In this document: in pieces, positions 1 through 10,417 of the stretch
How positions within the stretch are numbered: position 1 is the stretch's first letter
Layout: the number at the start of each line of letters is the position of its first letter
Source: Silene latifolia
Taxonomy: Eukaryota > Streptophyta > Magnoliopsida > Caryophyllales > Caryophyllaceae
Direction: 5' to 3'
NCBI RefSeq assembly: GCF_048544455.1
Contig: NC_133534.1
Span: 35,092,217 to 35,156,216 of the forward strand
DNA: 64,000 nucleotides
The notes under the pieces: model-generated
What the model was told of the DNA's origin: nothing
Seen by the model: the letters and a program-made list of their open reading frames with translations, nothing else
Database searches by the model: none
Program-made: the position numbers and the translations under genes

Positions 1-72
1 CTTAGAGGTGGCATATTAGAAGGGTAATAGTTAAATTTACGACCCATGATCTTTCATTTTGCCTCTTTCTAG

Positions 73-126
73 GTCAAAGAGCCAATCATGTAATACTTCA
101 AGCGCCAGAAATCTCGACGTGTTTAA
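73..126 (+). pseudogene. ASY1-like last exon, decayed copy
   Basis: A short segment follows a splice-acceptor-like tctag and would encode the tail VKEPIM-YFKRQKSRRV before a stop at 124-126. From memory this matches the last residues of the plant meiotic HORMA protein ASY1 (SMVREPILQYSKRQKS). In this copy the usual CAA codon before TAC reads TAA, so the exon is interrupted. The same exon recurs at 2277, 16076, 21871, 23753, 58792 and 62228. It is followed by a conserved 3' flank (to about 190), then about 590 bp of spacer up to a U6 gene. Confidence 0.6.
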
Positions 127-718
127 AAGGCAGGATGGAGCTCTTTTGTTTCGGAGAGGGAAGGTAATCTTACTCTCATCAAGTTTTTAAGGTAGTCTCA
201 TATTATGCGAGATCAAACCAATTAACTTAAAAAGAACCCATCCATTGACCCACTAAGGCACTAACCCACTTAAATATTACAGTTTTTTTTGAATAAGTTT
301 CAAGTAACAACTTATTCATATATAGGTTGGTGTCGTAATAATATTTTCATGAGACATCTCAAATGAGAATATGTAAAGTTTCTTTTCATGCTTTTTTGTA
401 GTAATGAGATTGAAGACATCTCTTTGTTATAGGAACGCCTGCATTTCACCACAATTCTATTATCAGATTAGCAACTATACTTCGTAGTTGAGCAACCTTT
501 TCTTCAAACTGGTAAGTACCAATAAGTGTTTTTCATGATCCGGTATCGATGTGAACTAAAATATGAATGCATCCAATAGGTGTTTTTTGTTTTAGCTGGT
601 TAAGTTCTAATAAATTCTGCAAAAGATAGGTCAGCTGGAGATCTAATCCAGTTGTAGAACTTGTAGATGCTCTGTGCGTATCAAAACATGTGGAAGGCCT
701 TTCAAAAGCTTTGAGTAG

Positions 719-760
719 ATCCCACATCGATGCTTTTATATAGAATATATTTGTTTATAA
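719..760 (+). promoter_or_regulatory. U6 snRNA promoter: USE plus TATA (Pol III spacing)
   Basis: A perfect plant USE (atcccacatcg, 719-729) is followed after 24 bp by a TATA box (tttataa, 754-760), which lies 29 bp upstream of the U6 start. A 23-24 bp gap is the known hallmark of Pol III-transcribed plant snRNA genes. Confidence 0.9.
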
Positions 761-782
761 ACGTGTACTATACCAAATGGTT

Positions 783-802
783 GTCCCTTCGGGGACATCT
801 GA

Positions 803-834
<32 letters not shown>

Positions 835-884
835 GGCCCCTGCGCAAGGATGACACGCATAAATCGAGAAATGGTCCAAATTTT
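783..884 (+). ncRNA. U6: U6 spliceosomal snRNA, copy 1
   Basis: A complete 102-nt U6 snRNA. It pairs with U4 in the tri-snRNP and then forms the catalytic core of the spliceosome with U2. Visible parts are the 5' stem-loop (GTCCC-TTC-GGGGAC), the ACAGAGA box that contacts the 5' splice site, the AGC catalytic triad, the internal stem-loop region, and the 3' U-tract that stops Pol III (seven T from 881). It differs from the Arabidopsis U6 I recall by a single C-to-T after the 5' stem (ATCTGATA for ATCCGATA). All full copies in this window share that change. Promoter elements are correctly placed, so it looks expressible. Open frames across it are meaningless. Confidence 0.95.
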
Positions 885-1073
885 TTTCGCAACTATTTTT
901 TTGGCAATTTTCCATGGTCAAATTTCACCATATGCAAGTCTTTTCCATGGTCAAATTTCACCATATGCAAGTCTTTTTTAATGCAATAAGTTTTTGCAAT
1001 TTCCCATGGTCAAATTTCACCATAAAGTTTGTACTTTATCAGCTGGTTACACTTCTCACTGCTTTTCTAACAT

Positions 1074-2331
1074 GAGGTCAAGAGTGAACTGGACCCTTGT
1101 GAAGATGACAATGATGAGGTTTGGGTGGGTGTCGATTCTATCGAAACTCTGGAAGTAATAGACTGCTTGCAAATCCCTTGTATGGCAGTGGTAAGTTGTG
1201 TTCTCTCTGAACATTTGAACATATTTGTTTGTTGTTTGCAATTTTTAAGATCTGATAAATGATTTCAGGTGTTGACTGAATGAAAATGCTTCATTCGTCA
1301 CCTGTAAATTCAGCATTTAGAAGAGGCAGCAGGGGACACGTATGAAATTCTTATTGTTATATTTTGAAGATATGTATCTTATAGTGAATTGATGACAGAA
1401 GATCATGGATATATTTGTTGGAAGGTTTTATGTCAAAGTTGGACGGGACACATACGCTATTACTCCAAAAAGTCCAAACCAATGGTCGCCCTAAAATTTT
1501 CTGTCATGCAAGTGTACGTTTTTCTTTTTGAGACTAAGGCTTTGTTGTTTCAAATCCATGTTTTCATTTAGTTTCATGGACAACTCAAAACCATCTTCTG
1601 AGTTCCTGCTGCTCATTAAAATCAGGTGGTAGTAGCCGGAAAATTGACGGAATTTTAAAATCGGGTCGATTTGCACAAAGTCTTAAAGGTTTGGGGAAGT
1701 CTTATTTAAGGTTACAATTTTGCTCAAGTAATGTGTAATAAAGACCAAACCATGATGGATAGGATAATGTGGCAGTTTGAACTCTTCTGCTGCAAACTAT
1801 TAAAAATAATTTGTTTTAAGAATCTCGTCACTGATTCCCAGGTATCAAGGCCGATGTTTCGACATGTGGGGGCCTTCACTCTGTTGGATCTGATATATTA
1901 GACGTATGCCAGTACAATGGAAACTTTCAGCTCCTGCAAAATAGTTCTCTTAGAAGTGGCCGCTCTATTGACAAGAGAGGGGGAACATCCTAATACCCCG
2001 ACGAGTACAGCTGCGACTAGAACTTTGTTAGTTAATCTCCCTTTATTTATGCTATCTCACTATTGTATGTTTGTTAGTCGGTAAATGATCTGGTTTTATG
2101 TTAATGATTTACTTTACACTTTACAGTCAGTGGCTTCCCAAGAGAGCATGGTATCTGCCGATGGTAATTAAGAACACTGATGTGGTTGATGTAATAAAAT
2201 TTCATAGTAGACTGTCTAAGAAAGTGAGCATGGTAGTAAAATTGCGGTCCATGACTTCCATTTTACTTCTATCTAGGTCAAAAGAGCCAATCGTGCAATA
2301 CTTCAAGCGCCAGAAATCTCGACGTGTTTAA
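1074..2331 (+). pseudogene. ASY1-like gene fragment, C-terminal exons (largest copy)
   Basis: Scattered exon-like pieces in the order of the ASY1 C-terminal half. At 1074-1190 the sequence reads EVKSELDPCEDDNDEV (recalled ASY1: KVKSVLDPCEDENDD). At 1399-1480 it reads KIMDIFVGRFYVKVGRDTY (ASY1 SWIRM region: EIMDQLVTEGVLSKTGKDMY). At about 1842-2013, after an acceptor, it reads KADVSTCGGLHSVGSD, nearly identical to ASY1 TADVSTCGGIHSIGSD, then NSSLRSGRSIDK. At 2127-2232 it reads PVASRES-like sequence in one frame and NTDVVDVI...KKVSM in another. The last exon is 2277-2331, with one extra A after its acceptor. No HORMA-domain exons are visible. Frames do not connect, so this is a decayed partial duplicate. 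Homology is from memory and not searched. Confidence 0.65.
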
Positions 2332-2591
2332 AAGGCAGGATGGAGCTATTTTGTTTCGGAAAGGTAAGGTAATCATACTCCCATCAAGTCTTTTTAGATA
2401 CTTTTACCTATTATTGTGGCGTTTATAATTTTGTTAATACAATACTGCCTTAGAAAAGACTCTGAACCATGATATTTTGTCCAGATCCAAACCAAATGCT
2501 GTTTATAACTGTTGGTTAATTCAGCTTAATTTACATAATAAACTAAGCTATTTGCCCAGATAAAATACTGCCTAAGAAAAGCTTAAAGTAA

Positions 2592-2633
2592 CTCCCACAT
2601 CGATACTTTTACCTACAATTGTTGTATTTATAA
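2592..2633 (+). promoter_or_regulatory. U6 snRNA promoter: USE plus TATA
   Basis: USE ctcccacatcg at 2592-2602 and TATA tttataa at 2627-2633, 24 bp apart. The TATA box begins 29 bp before the U6 start. Same geometry as the copy at 719. Confidence 0.9.
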
Positions 2634-2655
2634 TCTTATACTTCACATGTTGGTT

Positions 2656-2675
2656 GTCCCTTCGGGGACATCTGA

Positions 2676-2707
<32 letters not shown>

Positions 2708-2757
2708 GGCCCCTGCGCAAGGATGACACGCATAAATCGAGAAATGGTCCAAATTTT
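2656..2757 (+). ncRNA. U6: U6 spliceosomal snRNA, copy 2
   Basis: Full-length U6, identical in the RNA body to copy 1: intact 5' stem-loop, ACAGAGA box, AGC triad, internal stem-loop region and a Pol III T-run starting at 2754. It lies 325 bp after an ASY1-like last exon and opens the first copy of the duplicated U6-U1 block (the second has U6 at 16462). Confidence 0.95.
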
Positions 2758-2869
2758 TTTTGCAATTTTCTCCCTGAATTTTTGAAGGTGAAAACCCCAC
2801 ACAGGTTGCAATTTTCTCCCTTTTTACTGCTACAGGTTACAATCGTCGTCTCTCAAAGCTGAAAGCCGA

Positions 2870-3380
2870 GAACTTCACATATGTGTGACTTGCTCAGTAG
2901 TGAAACTTCAATTTCGAAGGTATTTTGGCTGAAATAAGTTACAAGATTCTCCTAACACTGTTTTGCAGCAGGTGAATTAAAGAGGTGGACGTTAATTCTT
3001 CATGTTTTGATAGTGTGTACACTGTTTTGCAGCAGGTGAATCAAAGAGGTTCCCAAGGGTCTTTCATTACATCTACAGGTAGAGGACGCATATTCGAATA
3101 TTCTTTTTCGCAGTTGACGTCCTTTGTTTAGTAGTTAAGCATGTAGGGGGGCGTTAATTCTTCGTGTTCTGATCACAGGAAGGGTGTTTCTTTCCCTACG
3201 AAGAACAACGAAACTTGGAAAATAGTGAATTCTCTAGCCTACTTGAAAGCGCCTTACATATGTGAAGTTTCACCTTGAAGCAGTGTCAGAGCCTGTCAGA
3301 GCCAATCATGCCGTATTTCAAGTGCAACTCTACCCTGTTTAACAGGCATGAGCTATTTTGTATTACATAGGTAAAGTTCT
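2870..3380 (+). pseudogene. ASY1-related scraps with internal short repeats
   Basis: No frame survives, but pieces recur in the equivalent place after U6 at 16660-17280. The phrase actgttttgcagcaggtgaat occurs twice here, so the stretch has a small internal duplication. At about 3289-3350 there is a diverged form of the last exon, reading roughly EPIMPYFKCN, also seen at 17206 and 60440. I infer remnants of one ancestral ASY1 tail. Confidence 0.45.
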
Positions 3381-4015
3381 TCCAATAAATCTTCGGTATC
3401 ATACTACTTCGTAGCTCATTATTTCGTACATATATTTTTAAAGTAAAATAAATTAGATAAATAAAGAAAAAACCGAGTCATATTGGTGCGTTTGAGACTG
3501 AGCAAGTCAAACGAGGGAGATTTTTATGAGATAAAGGGGGATAAGAATAGAAGCAACCTAGAAAACATGGAAGCACATACAATATTGAGTTTAGCAATAT
3601 GTGAATATACCACGTGCAATCTATCACGCACTGTTTGCTCAAAGCATAAATTATAAGATGAATTGTCAATTAAGTATGACTATTCTTCATCTCAAAAAAA
3701 AAAAAAGTATGACTATTCTTCAACTGTTTAGAGACTTTTATTTGACTAACACGTAAACAAATTAATGAACGGGACATAAGGAGTACATCGTTAAAAAGGA
3801 TATTAGGGAAGAAAAACAAGGTGTCAAACCTCAAAAATCTTGAAAGTTTTTGATAATTTCATACCTCTAGCAATAATGTCATATCTTCCAAATTAATTTG
3901 CACTTGGAATTTATTCATGGTTTCAGTAGGTTTTTCTAGAAACCGAGGCATAGAGCAAAGCATGTTGGTATCATTCCTTAGCAAAGTTCATTCCTAATAC
4001 ACGGGTTAGGACGGA
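3381..4015. other. Non-coding spacer, duplicated at 17275-17600
   Basis: AT-rich spacer with no gene I can support. Much of it (aaataagataaat region, the gagactgagcaagtcaaac stretch, and 3900-4015) is repeated upstream of the second U1 gene, where about 320 bp in the middle is absent. Confidence 0.5.
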
Positions 4016-4065
4016 ATCCCACATCGACGAAATAAACATGTATAAAGCAGAGGTAGGTATAAATA
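4016..4065 (+). promoter_or_regulatory. U1 snRNA promoter: USE plus TATA (Pol II spacing)
   Basis: USE atcccacatcg at 4016-4026 and TATA tataaata at 4058-4065, separated by 31 bp. The wider gap, compared with 24 bp at the U6 genes here, is the known Pol II arrangement for plant snRNA genes. Confidence 0.85.
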
Positions 4066-4088
4066 ATGAGCCACAAACAACAAACAAA

Positions 4089-4252
4089 CTACTTACCTGG
4101 ATGGGGTTAATCGGTGATCAAGAAGGCTCATAGCCTAGGTTTGTGATCTCCATTGCACTACGGAGAAGCACATGTCTAAGATCTCCTAAATATGGGAGAG
4201 TCTACATCATAATTTGTTCTAGTGGAGGCCTGCGTTCGCGCGGCCTCTACCC
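4089..4252 (+). ncRNA. U1: U1 spliceosomal snRNA, copy 1
   Basis: A full-length, roughly 164-nt U1 RNA, which recognises 5' splice sites by base pairing. The recognition segment ACTTACCTG is intact at 4091-4099, two bases after the inferred start. Recognisable U1 blocks follow: GGTGATCAAGAAGGCTCA, CTCCATTGCACTACGGAG (a stem-loop), the Sm-site region CATAATTTGTTC, and the terminal hairpin GGCCTGCGTTCGCGCGGCC. The start is set by the TATA box about 31 bp upstream. The 5' end reads CT before ACTTACCTG where AT is typical. A near-identical copy lies at 17673. Confidence 0.92.
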
Positions 4253-4523
4253 AATTTAATTGAATTTCTGTTTCAGCTTATTCTGTCCATAAGCCTCCAA
4301 GGAAATCTGTTAAATTACATTCATGCGCCCCTCAACCATATGGCAAATCTCCTCCTTTCAGCTTTTCCTAGTTTCATACCATATACGCAACTCCTTAACC
4401 ATTGAACTAGGAAATAAGGAGCTCCTTATATAAAACCGGTTTAATAATTGATCTATATTGCATGGTGATGTGTACATCTCAAAGTTATTGTATGCAAAAC
4501 TGAAACAGTTGCTATAAACTTAA

Positions 4524-5173
4524 CGGGGATGTGGCAAATTACCCTATTACTTTCATACTATGTGCAAATCAACTCCGTAAGTTTCACTTGTAGCAAATTA
4601 GCCCCATAAGTTTCCAAAAATGTGTAATTAAACACAAATCAAATTTTATACCCTTTTTTTTTAACTAAAACTTAATATTTTCTATTATAAAAATGATTTT
4701 AAATATATCCTATTAAAAATTAAATACAATATATTTCTACATATTCAACGAAAAATGTAAACCAAATTTAATTTAAACTAAAAATTTGGTCATGTAATTT
4801 TGTAACTTCACTTAAAATGCTTATATTGTGAACATTTTTCATCAAAATAAATAAATAAATATTATAAAAATATACTTGAACATGTTTTCTGATAATTAGG
4901 AATTTTAGAATTTATATTTGATTAATATTTGGACTTTCAATAATAGTATAATAATTAATTTAGTAATTTCAATCTTAAAAATAAAATTTGTGGTTAATTG
5001 CACATTGAGAGAAACTAATGGGGGTGATTTGCTACATTTATAAGTTAAGGGGCTTAATTGCACCTAATTTGAAATAATGTAAGTTATTCATCGCTTGTTG
5101 TCAAAAAAAAAAAAAAAAAATTGCACCTAGTATCAAACTTATGTGGGTGATTTGCTATATTTCCCATAAACCG
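4524..5173. mobile_element. TIR DNA element with TAA target duplication
   Basis: About 650 bp inserted 3' of U1, defined by comparison with the empty paralogous site near 18060, which reads aaacttaattagctaatg without a break. The insert is flanked by TAA (4521-4523 and 5174-5176). The ends are imperfectly inverted: ggcaaattaccc at the left against gggtgatttgct at the right. No ORF, very AT-rich inside, with an A-run at 5103-5120. The TAA duplication fits a PIF/Harbinger-like origin, but the family is uncertain. Confidence 0.7.
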
Positions 5174-5546
5174 TAATTAGCTAATGTAATGTTATCCTAT
5201 ATCTCCTCCGTCTTTATCATCTGTTTACCTTCAATAAAGGACTTTAATAAAGGAACTGGATTGAGAGAATTCATCGTTAAAAATATTAGAAAAACCACTT
5301 CGGAAAGGTGTCAAACCATAAGAAACCCCGCAAGTTTTGATAATTTCATATATCTCCAATAATCATTTCGCATCTTCCGAATTAATTTGCACTTGGAATT
5401 TTATTCATGGTATCAGTGGGTTACTCTAGCAATAGAGGCATAGACTTACAGAGAAGAGCATGTTTGGTATCATTCCTTGCCTAACATTCATTCCTAATAC
5501 ACAAGTTAGGACAAAATTCCACATGGCCACATTAAACTAGTATGAA

Positions 5547-5692
5547 GCACCTACCTGAATGTGGTTGATAGGCTATCAAAGAGGCTCATAGCCTAGGCCT
5601 ATTATCTCCATTGCACTACGGAGAGACACATGCTTAAGATCTCCTCCACATCATAATTTGTTCTAATGGGGTATGCGTTTGCGCGGCCTTTC
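5547..5692 (+). pseudogene. U1 snRNA variant or pseudogene
   Basis: Clearly U1-derived: ggctcatagcctagg, ctccattgcactacggag, cataatttgttct and a terminal hairpin-like gcgtttgcgcggcc. Differences from the full copies: the splice-site-recognition segment reads ACCTACCTG instead of ACTTACCTG, and about 16 nt are missing between agatctcc and acatcat. The upstream USE is weakened (attccacatgg, 5516-5526) and no TATA box is seen. Probably a dead paralog; its sister is at 18368. Confidence 0.85.
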
Positions 5693-5699
5693 CCAATCA

Positions 5700-6066
5700 A
5701 AAGTTTTAATTTTTCTTTATTTGGGCTTATTATTTTATTTTTAATATTTAATATTAATATACTATTCCTCAGCTTCTTGTTCCATAATTATTAAGCTAGT
5801 TCTACATTGTTTACTTATTAATTGGGTCCAAGTCTCCAACAATTATTTTTGTCACAAACCGTCTATTAGGCGACTAAGGTCCACAACGGGTATTGGGCAA
5901 CTATTTGTAGTCGCCAAATTGGCTTTGGCGACTGTTTTCAGTTGCCCTTTGTAGGTCGCCCGAATAGTTTTTTTCTTGTAGTGTTTTACTCTTTAATTCC
6001 CTCGATTCTTTCATTAATTACCCTTTAATTATTGTTCTTCGTATTGACAGCCTATCATACTAATTA
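5700..6066. other. Spacer, no gene seen
   Basis: AT-rich. The first part recurs at 18425-18515. The segment 5850-5985 contains short inverted pieces (aggcgactaaggtccaca, ggtcgcccgaatag) but no recognisable element. Confidence 0.4.
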
Positions 6067-6088
6067 ATTAATAATACTTTTCAACTAA

Positions 6089-6693
6089 TTTTTTTTTTTT
6101 TTTTTTTGATAAATCCGACCTACAGAGAGTAGAGCCGAGGAACAAAAACCACAAAATAGTACAAACAAACTGTTAAACACCAAAGAAACGAAAAGAACAA
6201 GTATTAAACTCTAATTTGCCTCCTCTTCTCCTTCCAAGTGCGGATGACTTTCCAATTGCAAATCCAATCCTCAACGGAATATGGCGTCTCTCCTTAGGGC
6301 CTTACTCCAAAAACCAACTCTCAGGATGATCTTCTCCTTCATATGCGGCCAGTCAGGGGTTTTTTGTTCAAAAATAATCGTGTTCCTCAATTCCCAAAGA
6401 CTAGTAACGACCGCAATGAAAAAAGCGTCCCAAACTTTTCTCTCAAAACCTTTCAGGTGCGAGTTATTCCAAACTAAAAATGCCTCATCAATTTCCAAAG
6501 GCCAAACCCAGTCCAACCCCCAATCTGCACAAACCTCATTCCAGAGTTCACACGAGAACTTACAATGGAGGAAAACATGGTTAATCGTTTCCAGGCACGT
6601 CCCACAAAATACACAAGTTACCTCGGCCGCACTCAAAGCTTTCCACTTGAGTATCCTATCCTTTGTATTTAGTCTTTTATTTAACTCTAATTT
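6089..6693 (-). mobile_element. LINE 3' fragment with zinc-binding RT tail
   Basis: Read on the minus strand, this ends in a poly-A tail (T-run at 6089-6107 on the plus strand). It encodes about 140 residues of the zf-RVT domain found at the C-terminus of plant non-LTR retrotransposons: LNTKDRILKWKALS, then CVFCGTCLETINHVFLHC (the zinc-ligand pattern CxxC...HxFxHC), then W-rich sequence (SCELWNEV, SLWELRN). The 5' end is truncated, as usual for LINEs, and the endonuclease and most of the RT are missing. An 11-bp match attaataatac occurs at 6067-6077 and 6694-6704, a possible target duplication, though the left copy is separated from the tail by 11 bases. Confidence 0.8.
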
Positions 6694-6704
6694 ATTAATA
6701 ATAC

Positions 6705-7370
6705 CTTTTGTTTTATATCGAGTGTATTTATTTTTCATTTTGCCGGGCCCGCCTAGTTAGCGGGCTGCTTGGAGCTCGACCCACGTGTTCGTCCGCTCTA
6801 ACCCGAAAAGCGGGACAAGCTCGGTTTAGAGTTCCTCCAGTTCTCTATAAAATAAAAATGCGGGTTCATGGTTCGCTCGACCCGCGGCCAACAGATGGCT
6901 TCTCCTAGCCGTTGAGCCCTACAACTCTCTTTTCCTTTTTTTTTTTTTTGTCTTTTTTTTTTTCAAATTTTCCTCCATTTTCTTCTATAAATACTTGTTC
7001 CATTCAACCACATTTCTCACAAAATTCTATATAATTTACTATCTAATCTTCATTCTATAATTCTCCTAACCGTTCAGCCCAAGGGCAGGTTCAATGTCGC
7101 AATTCCCTAGAATCAGCCCGGCCGACTAGTCTGCCTCCCACTAAAGACTGGTTCATGGTCCATCTTCCTGAGCCCGACCCTCCCATAAGCAGGCATGGCC
7201 CAACCTTAAACCGACCCGACCCGTGGTTGCTGTTAAGGATATAAAAGTTGTCAAATGCTAATTCGAATTCAAAAGTACAAGTACCTCAACAAACAAGTCA
7301 TACGTGATCCTACAAACAAGGAGTATAAAAGAGCAAGTTAATTTACACATGTGACTAAACTAACACAAAT
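6705..7370. other. Left flank of U5 block 1 (duplicated at 26990-27960)
   Basis: Non-coding. From about 6980 the sequence (attctataaatacttgttccattcaacc onwards) recurs at 26995, where a 704-bp TIR element interrupts it. A GC-rich stretch at 6740-6900 resembles 26860-26940. This shows the U5 block was duplicated with at least 1 kb of flank. Confidence 0.5.
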
Positions 7371-7530
7371 TCTCATTATAGATGAGAGATATCCGTCTAT
7401 AGTTATAGACGGACCAAATATCCACCCACTTTAAGCATAAAACAAGCAACAAGTTGCATGGTGGGGCCCAAAAATGTCACAACTTTAAACATATTTGACC
7501 CGTCCGGATATATCCGTTAATAGTGAGACT
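7371..7530. mobile_element. Small MITE-like element, copy 1
   Basis: A 160-bp element with imperfect inverted ends (tctcattatagatgagagat against tagtgagac preceded by ggatatatccgt) and no ORF. A second copy lies at 14482-14650, sharing ggtggggcccaaaaatgtca. Family not established. Confidence 0.6.
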
Positions 7531-8018
7531 AATTGCTAAACTAGTTGCATAACACAAGGAGGAAGCATAGGATCACGTATGACTTGTTTGTTGAGCTACT
7601 TGCACGTTTGACTTCGGATTAGCATTGGCGACTTTTATATCCTTAACAGTTACATCTAGAAAGAAGGATTGCTTTGTGTGTTTTGCATAGCGGGGTTGTT
7701 TGGCTGACCCCATTGCCAAACCGTTGGCTCTCATCTTTGACGTGTAGATAGTTTTTTGAAAGTATAGGACACACACAAACGAAAGTGATGATTTTTTTTG
7801 TTACCAATAAACTAGCGCAAGAAGGAGAGTGCTTGCCTAGAGCTAACTTGGGGCGGCATTCAAACTCGCTCCTTCTATCAAAGTCAATGTTCATAAATAT
7901 GCTTGCTCGCACGTAACTAGTCTAGGTAGCTGGAGTGAGAAGTGAGATTAAAAACGGATTATTACAGAGAGGTAGATGGAATGAAGACAGCAAGAGAATG
8001 CATGAAGAAATGAAGACA

Positions 8019-8066
8019 CTACCACATTAGAGAAATGACTTGAACCAAGTTAGGATTTCTTATAAA
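8019..8066 (+). promoter_or_regulatory. U5 snRNA promoter, degenerate USE plus TATA
   Basis: USE-like ctaccacatta at 8019-8029 and TATA tataaaa from 8060-8066, about 30 bp apart (Pol II class). The other U5 copy has the better USE (ctcccacatta) and 33 bp, so this promoter has lost about 3 bp in the gap and one consensus base. Confidence 0.7.
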
Positions 8067-8092
8067 AGGCAGTACACTCCTTGTAATTCCTC

Positions 8093-8212
8093 ACGCAGCT
8101 ATGCAATGAGCACAAAGCGAACTATTCTTTCGCCTTTTACTAAAGAATACCGTGTGCTCGTTGCTTATAAGTAGCATACGTTAATTTTTGGAGGATTCCC
8201 TCAAGGGGATCC
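8093..8212 (+). ncRNA. U5: U5 spliceosomal snRNA, copy 1
   Basis: About 120 nt. U5 aligns the two exons during splicing through its invariant loop. That loop is visible: CGCCTTTTACTAAAG, closed by TTCTTT/AAAGAAT. The long basal stem pairs GCAGCTATGCAATGAGCAC with GTGCTCGTTGCTTATAAGTAGC. The Sm site AATTTTTGGAG follows, and the terminal hairpin GGATTCCC-TCAA-GGGGATCC closes the RNA. The start is inferred from the TATA box about 33 bp upstream and from pairing, so it may be off by a few bases. A second copy lies at 28999. Confidence 0.88.
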
Positions 8213-8549
8213 TAACAATACAGTTCCAGATTTTAGCATAAACTTGGTAGTTTGGAGGATATTATGATTCTAGGATCTCATCCTTACACCGATTTGATCA
8301 TAGTAACCTCCTGTTCCAACAACATTGGTTCCAGGTGATAAAAATTTATTTATTTGAAAATTTATTGCTCATAAGTTCCTGGTGACTAACACATAAAAAA
8401 TGAAATAGGTAAACGAAGGGAGTAATTATTGAAGAGGTAAATGAAACAGAAAAATAGACACCGTATGTTAGATTGTTAGCCTTAATAATATGCGGGAGTA
8501 AATGAAGTACCTAAGAACATGTAAAAACTCTTACACAACACACTTTCTC
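8213..8549. other. Spacer, no gene seen
   Basis: Non-coding AT-rich DNA downstream of U5. The first about 30 bp match the 3' flank of the second U5 copy. Confidence 0.4.
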
Positions 8550-8910
8550 TGGCTTTTCTACTCTCAACCAGAAATTATTGTTAATTTCTTACTTTTGTAA
8601 ATTATGAATCACAGGACAAACAAGATTCGCTGCTTCTGGTATAAATTCCACCTAAAATGCTTTTTGATATATTTTTAATAATTTTTCTTTATAATTTAAT
8701 GTTTCACTTGGCACAATCCGTCTTAAATTTAAAATTTGTCAAATAATTTAGATTTTGCTTGTCCCGTTTATTCTAGTAGGAAGCTATTTGACCCGCTTTA
8801 ATCTTGAAGATGAATATACCCGTCTTTAAGAAAACCAACTGTTTAAATAGATTATGATCGGAATATGTTGCGTTTCGTGAATTACATTTTGTTCGCTTAA
8901 TTTGAATCTT
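8550..8910 (+). repeat. Three-copy local duplicate, copy 1
   Basis: Contains aggacaaacaagattcgctgc and the following 250 bp. Homologous segments are 13200-13700 and 14830-15260. A short open stretch MNHRTNKIRCF occurs in copies 1 and 3, but I do not recognise it and would not call it a gene. Confidence 0.6.
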
Positions 8911-9141
8911 GGCTAAGTGTAATACTCTCTCTATCCTCGTTAATTGTTTACTTATTCCATTTTGGAGTGTTAATTAAGAGAAGTCTCAAATTATTTACTT
9001 TATCTTTGCTAAATCCTTCATAAGTTCAAATTGTTTTCTCATTTCTTCATTTTTCTGAAATTTGAAATAATTCATTGCCTGATTACTTGTTCTTTTGATA
9101 CAGTCATCATTTTAGTGTTGTATTTCATGCTTGTGCAAAGA

Positions 9142-9400
9142 TAAGTTCAGTTCAGTTCCTATAAGTTCACTATAATAATATAGCACCAGTACAACGTAAC
9201 CGTCCCGAATTTAATACCAATCTTACACAGTTCAGTTCCTATAAGTTCACTATAAAACTTACACAGTTCAGTTCCTATAAGTTCAGTTCAGATCCTATAA
9301 GTTCAGTTCAGTTCAGATCCTATAAGTTCAGTTTAGATCCTATAAATTCAGTTTAGTTCTGATCCTATAAGTTCAGTTCAGATCAGATCCGTTTCAGTCC
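9142..9400. repeat. Degenerate tandem repeat (cagttcctataagtt units)
   Basis: Roughly ten imperfect units built on agttcagttcctataagttca and agttcagatcctataagttca. It is interrupted by a 53-bp piece copied from the nearby Copia LTR (next entry). Unit lengths vary from about 17 to 30 bp. Confidence 0.75.
9169..9221 (-). repeat. Inverted fragment of the Copia LTR
   Basis: This is the reverse complement of 10148-10201 inside the 5' LTR (it contains acaacgtaaccgtcccgaat against attcgggacggttacgttgt). It has no LTR ends and sits within the tandem array, so it is a filler-type copy, not an insertion of the element. Confidence 0.85.
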
Positions 9401-9677
9401 AAAAGAACAGGACCTTACTAATTAGACCATTAAAAGGTACTCTAATAGAGAGGGAGAATATATAAAAGAGAGATCCAAATTGTTCTGAATATATAACAGA
9501 GAGATCCAAATTGTTCTCCACCACAACAGTTGTTCATAAAAATAAAAATAAAAAAGTAACCATGTGTGGCCGTTCGCGGGTTTTCCATGAGAAAACGTCA
9601 AATCTTACTGCAACTTCCATATTTCAAGTCACTCAGCACACTTTCTCTGGTTTTTTTTGCTTTTCAAACTACAGTTA

Positions 9678-10375
9678 TGTTGCGTAAATGCAACTTATCC
9701 AACATAAAGAAAATCTTGATTTCAAAAAAAAAAAAAAACATAAAGAAAATCTTAATTACCTAGTGTTACATGTATTGATGATAACATGTAACATTAGGTG
9801 GAAATGAATGTGTGTTCATGTGTGTTTCACATTTATGTGAAAATATATGAATATTATTAATTCATATGTTGTGATAACGTGAAGTGATATTATGGTATTA
9901 AGTTATAACGTCACTTTCACATGTTATATGGATGCGATTCCTTTAGAAAAAAGGTATCTCACAAAATGTAATCAGACAAGGTGACTTAGCTTCGGAGAGA
10001 GCAAGTCGGGGTTTGAGAGTGAGGGGCAGTATAACGGGTGTTTTTTATACAATAATTTAGGAGGTTATTCTAGGGGTAATATTGGTGACATTTACTAATA
10101 TTACTAGAGGGCTAGAGGTTGTTATCTTATATTATTGTGGGTTTCGAATTGGTATTAAATTCGGGACGGTTACGTTGTACTAGTGCTATATTATTATAGT
10201 GGATTCTAGTCGATTTGGCTAGTGGGTTTTACTTCCAGTTTGGAAGGTTTTGCCCTGGGTTTGACCCTAAAATACCGTCTCATCTTATTATTGCTTACAT
10301 TTATTTACTTTTACGGTTTACTTGCCGATTGGTTGCTTCCGTTACGCGTGGGATATTGGCGCTAATTTTCCAACA
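9678..10375 (+). repeat. Copia fossil 5' LTR
   Basis: 698 bp, TGTTG...CAACA, followed by the primer binding site. Paired with 12295-13195. Confidence 0.9.
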
Positions 10376-10417
10376 GTGGTATCAGAGCCACTAGGCTCGG
10401 TCTGGTGGCTGGTTTAA

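Noticed and set aside
777-989. Open frames on both strands overlapping U6 copies (also near 2647, 16415, 19497, 59227, 60781, 62811)
   Set aside because: They translate the U6 snRNA body; the same peptide repeats at each U6 and has no protein meaning.
6281-6760. 159-codon plus-strand open frame
   Set aside because: Shadow of the minus-strand LINE zf-RVT segment, which has clear family motifs.
9142-9400. CRISPR-like array of short repeats
   Set aside because: Units are irregular, contiguous and in a plant genome; this is a degenerate tandem repeat.
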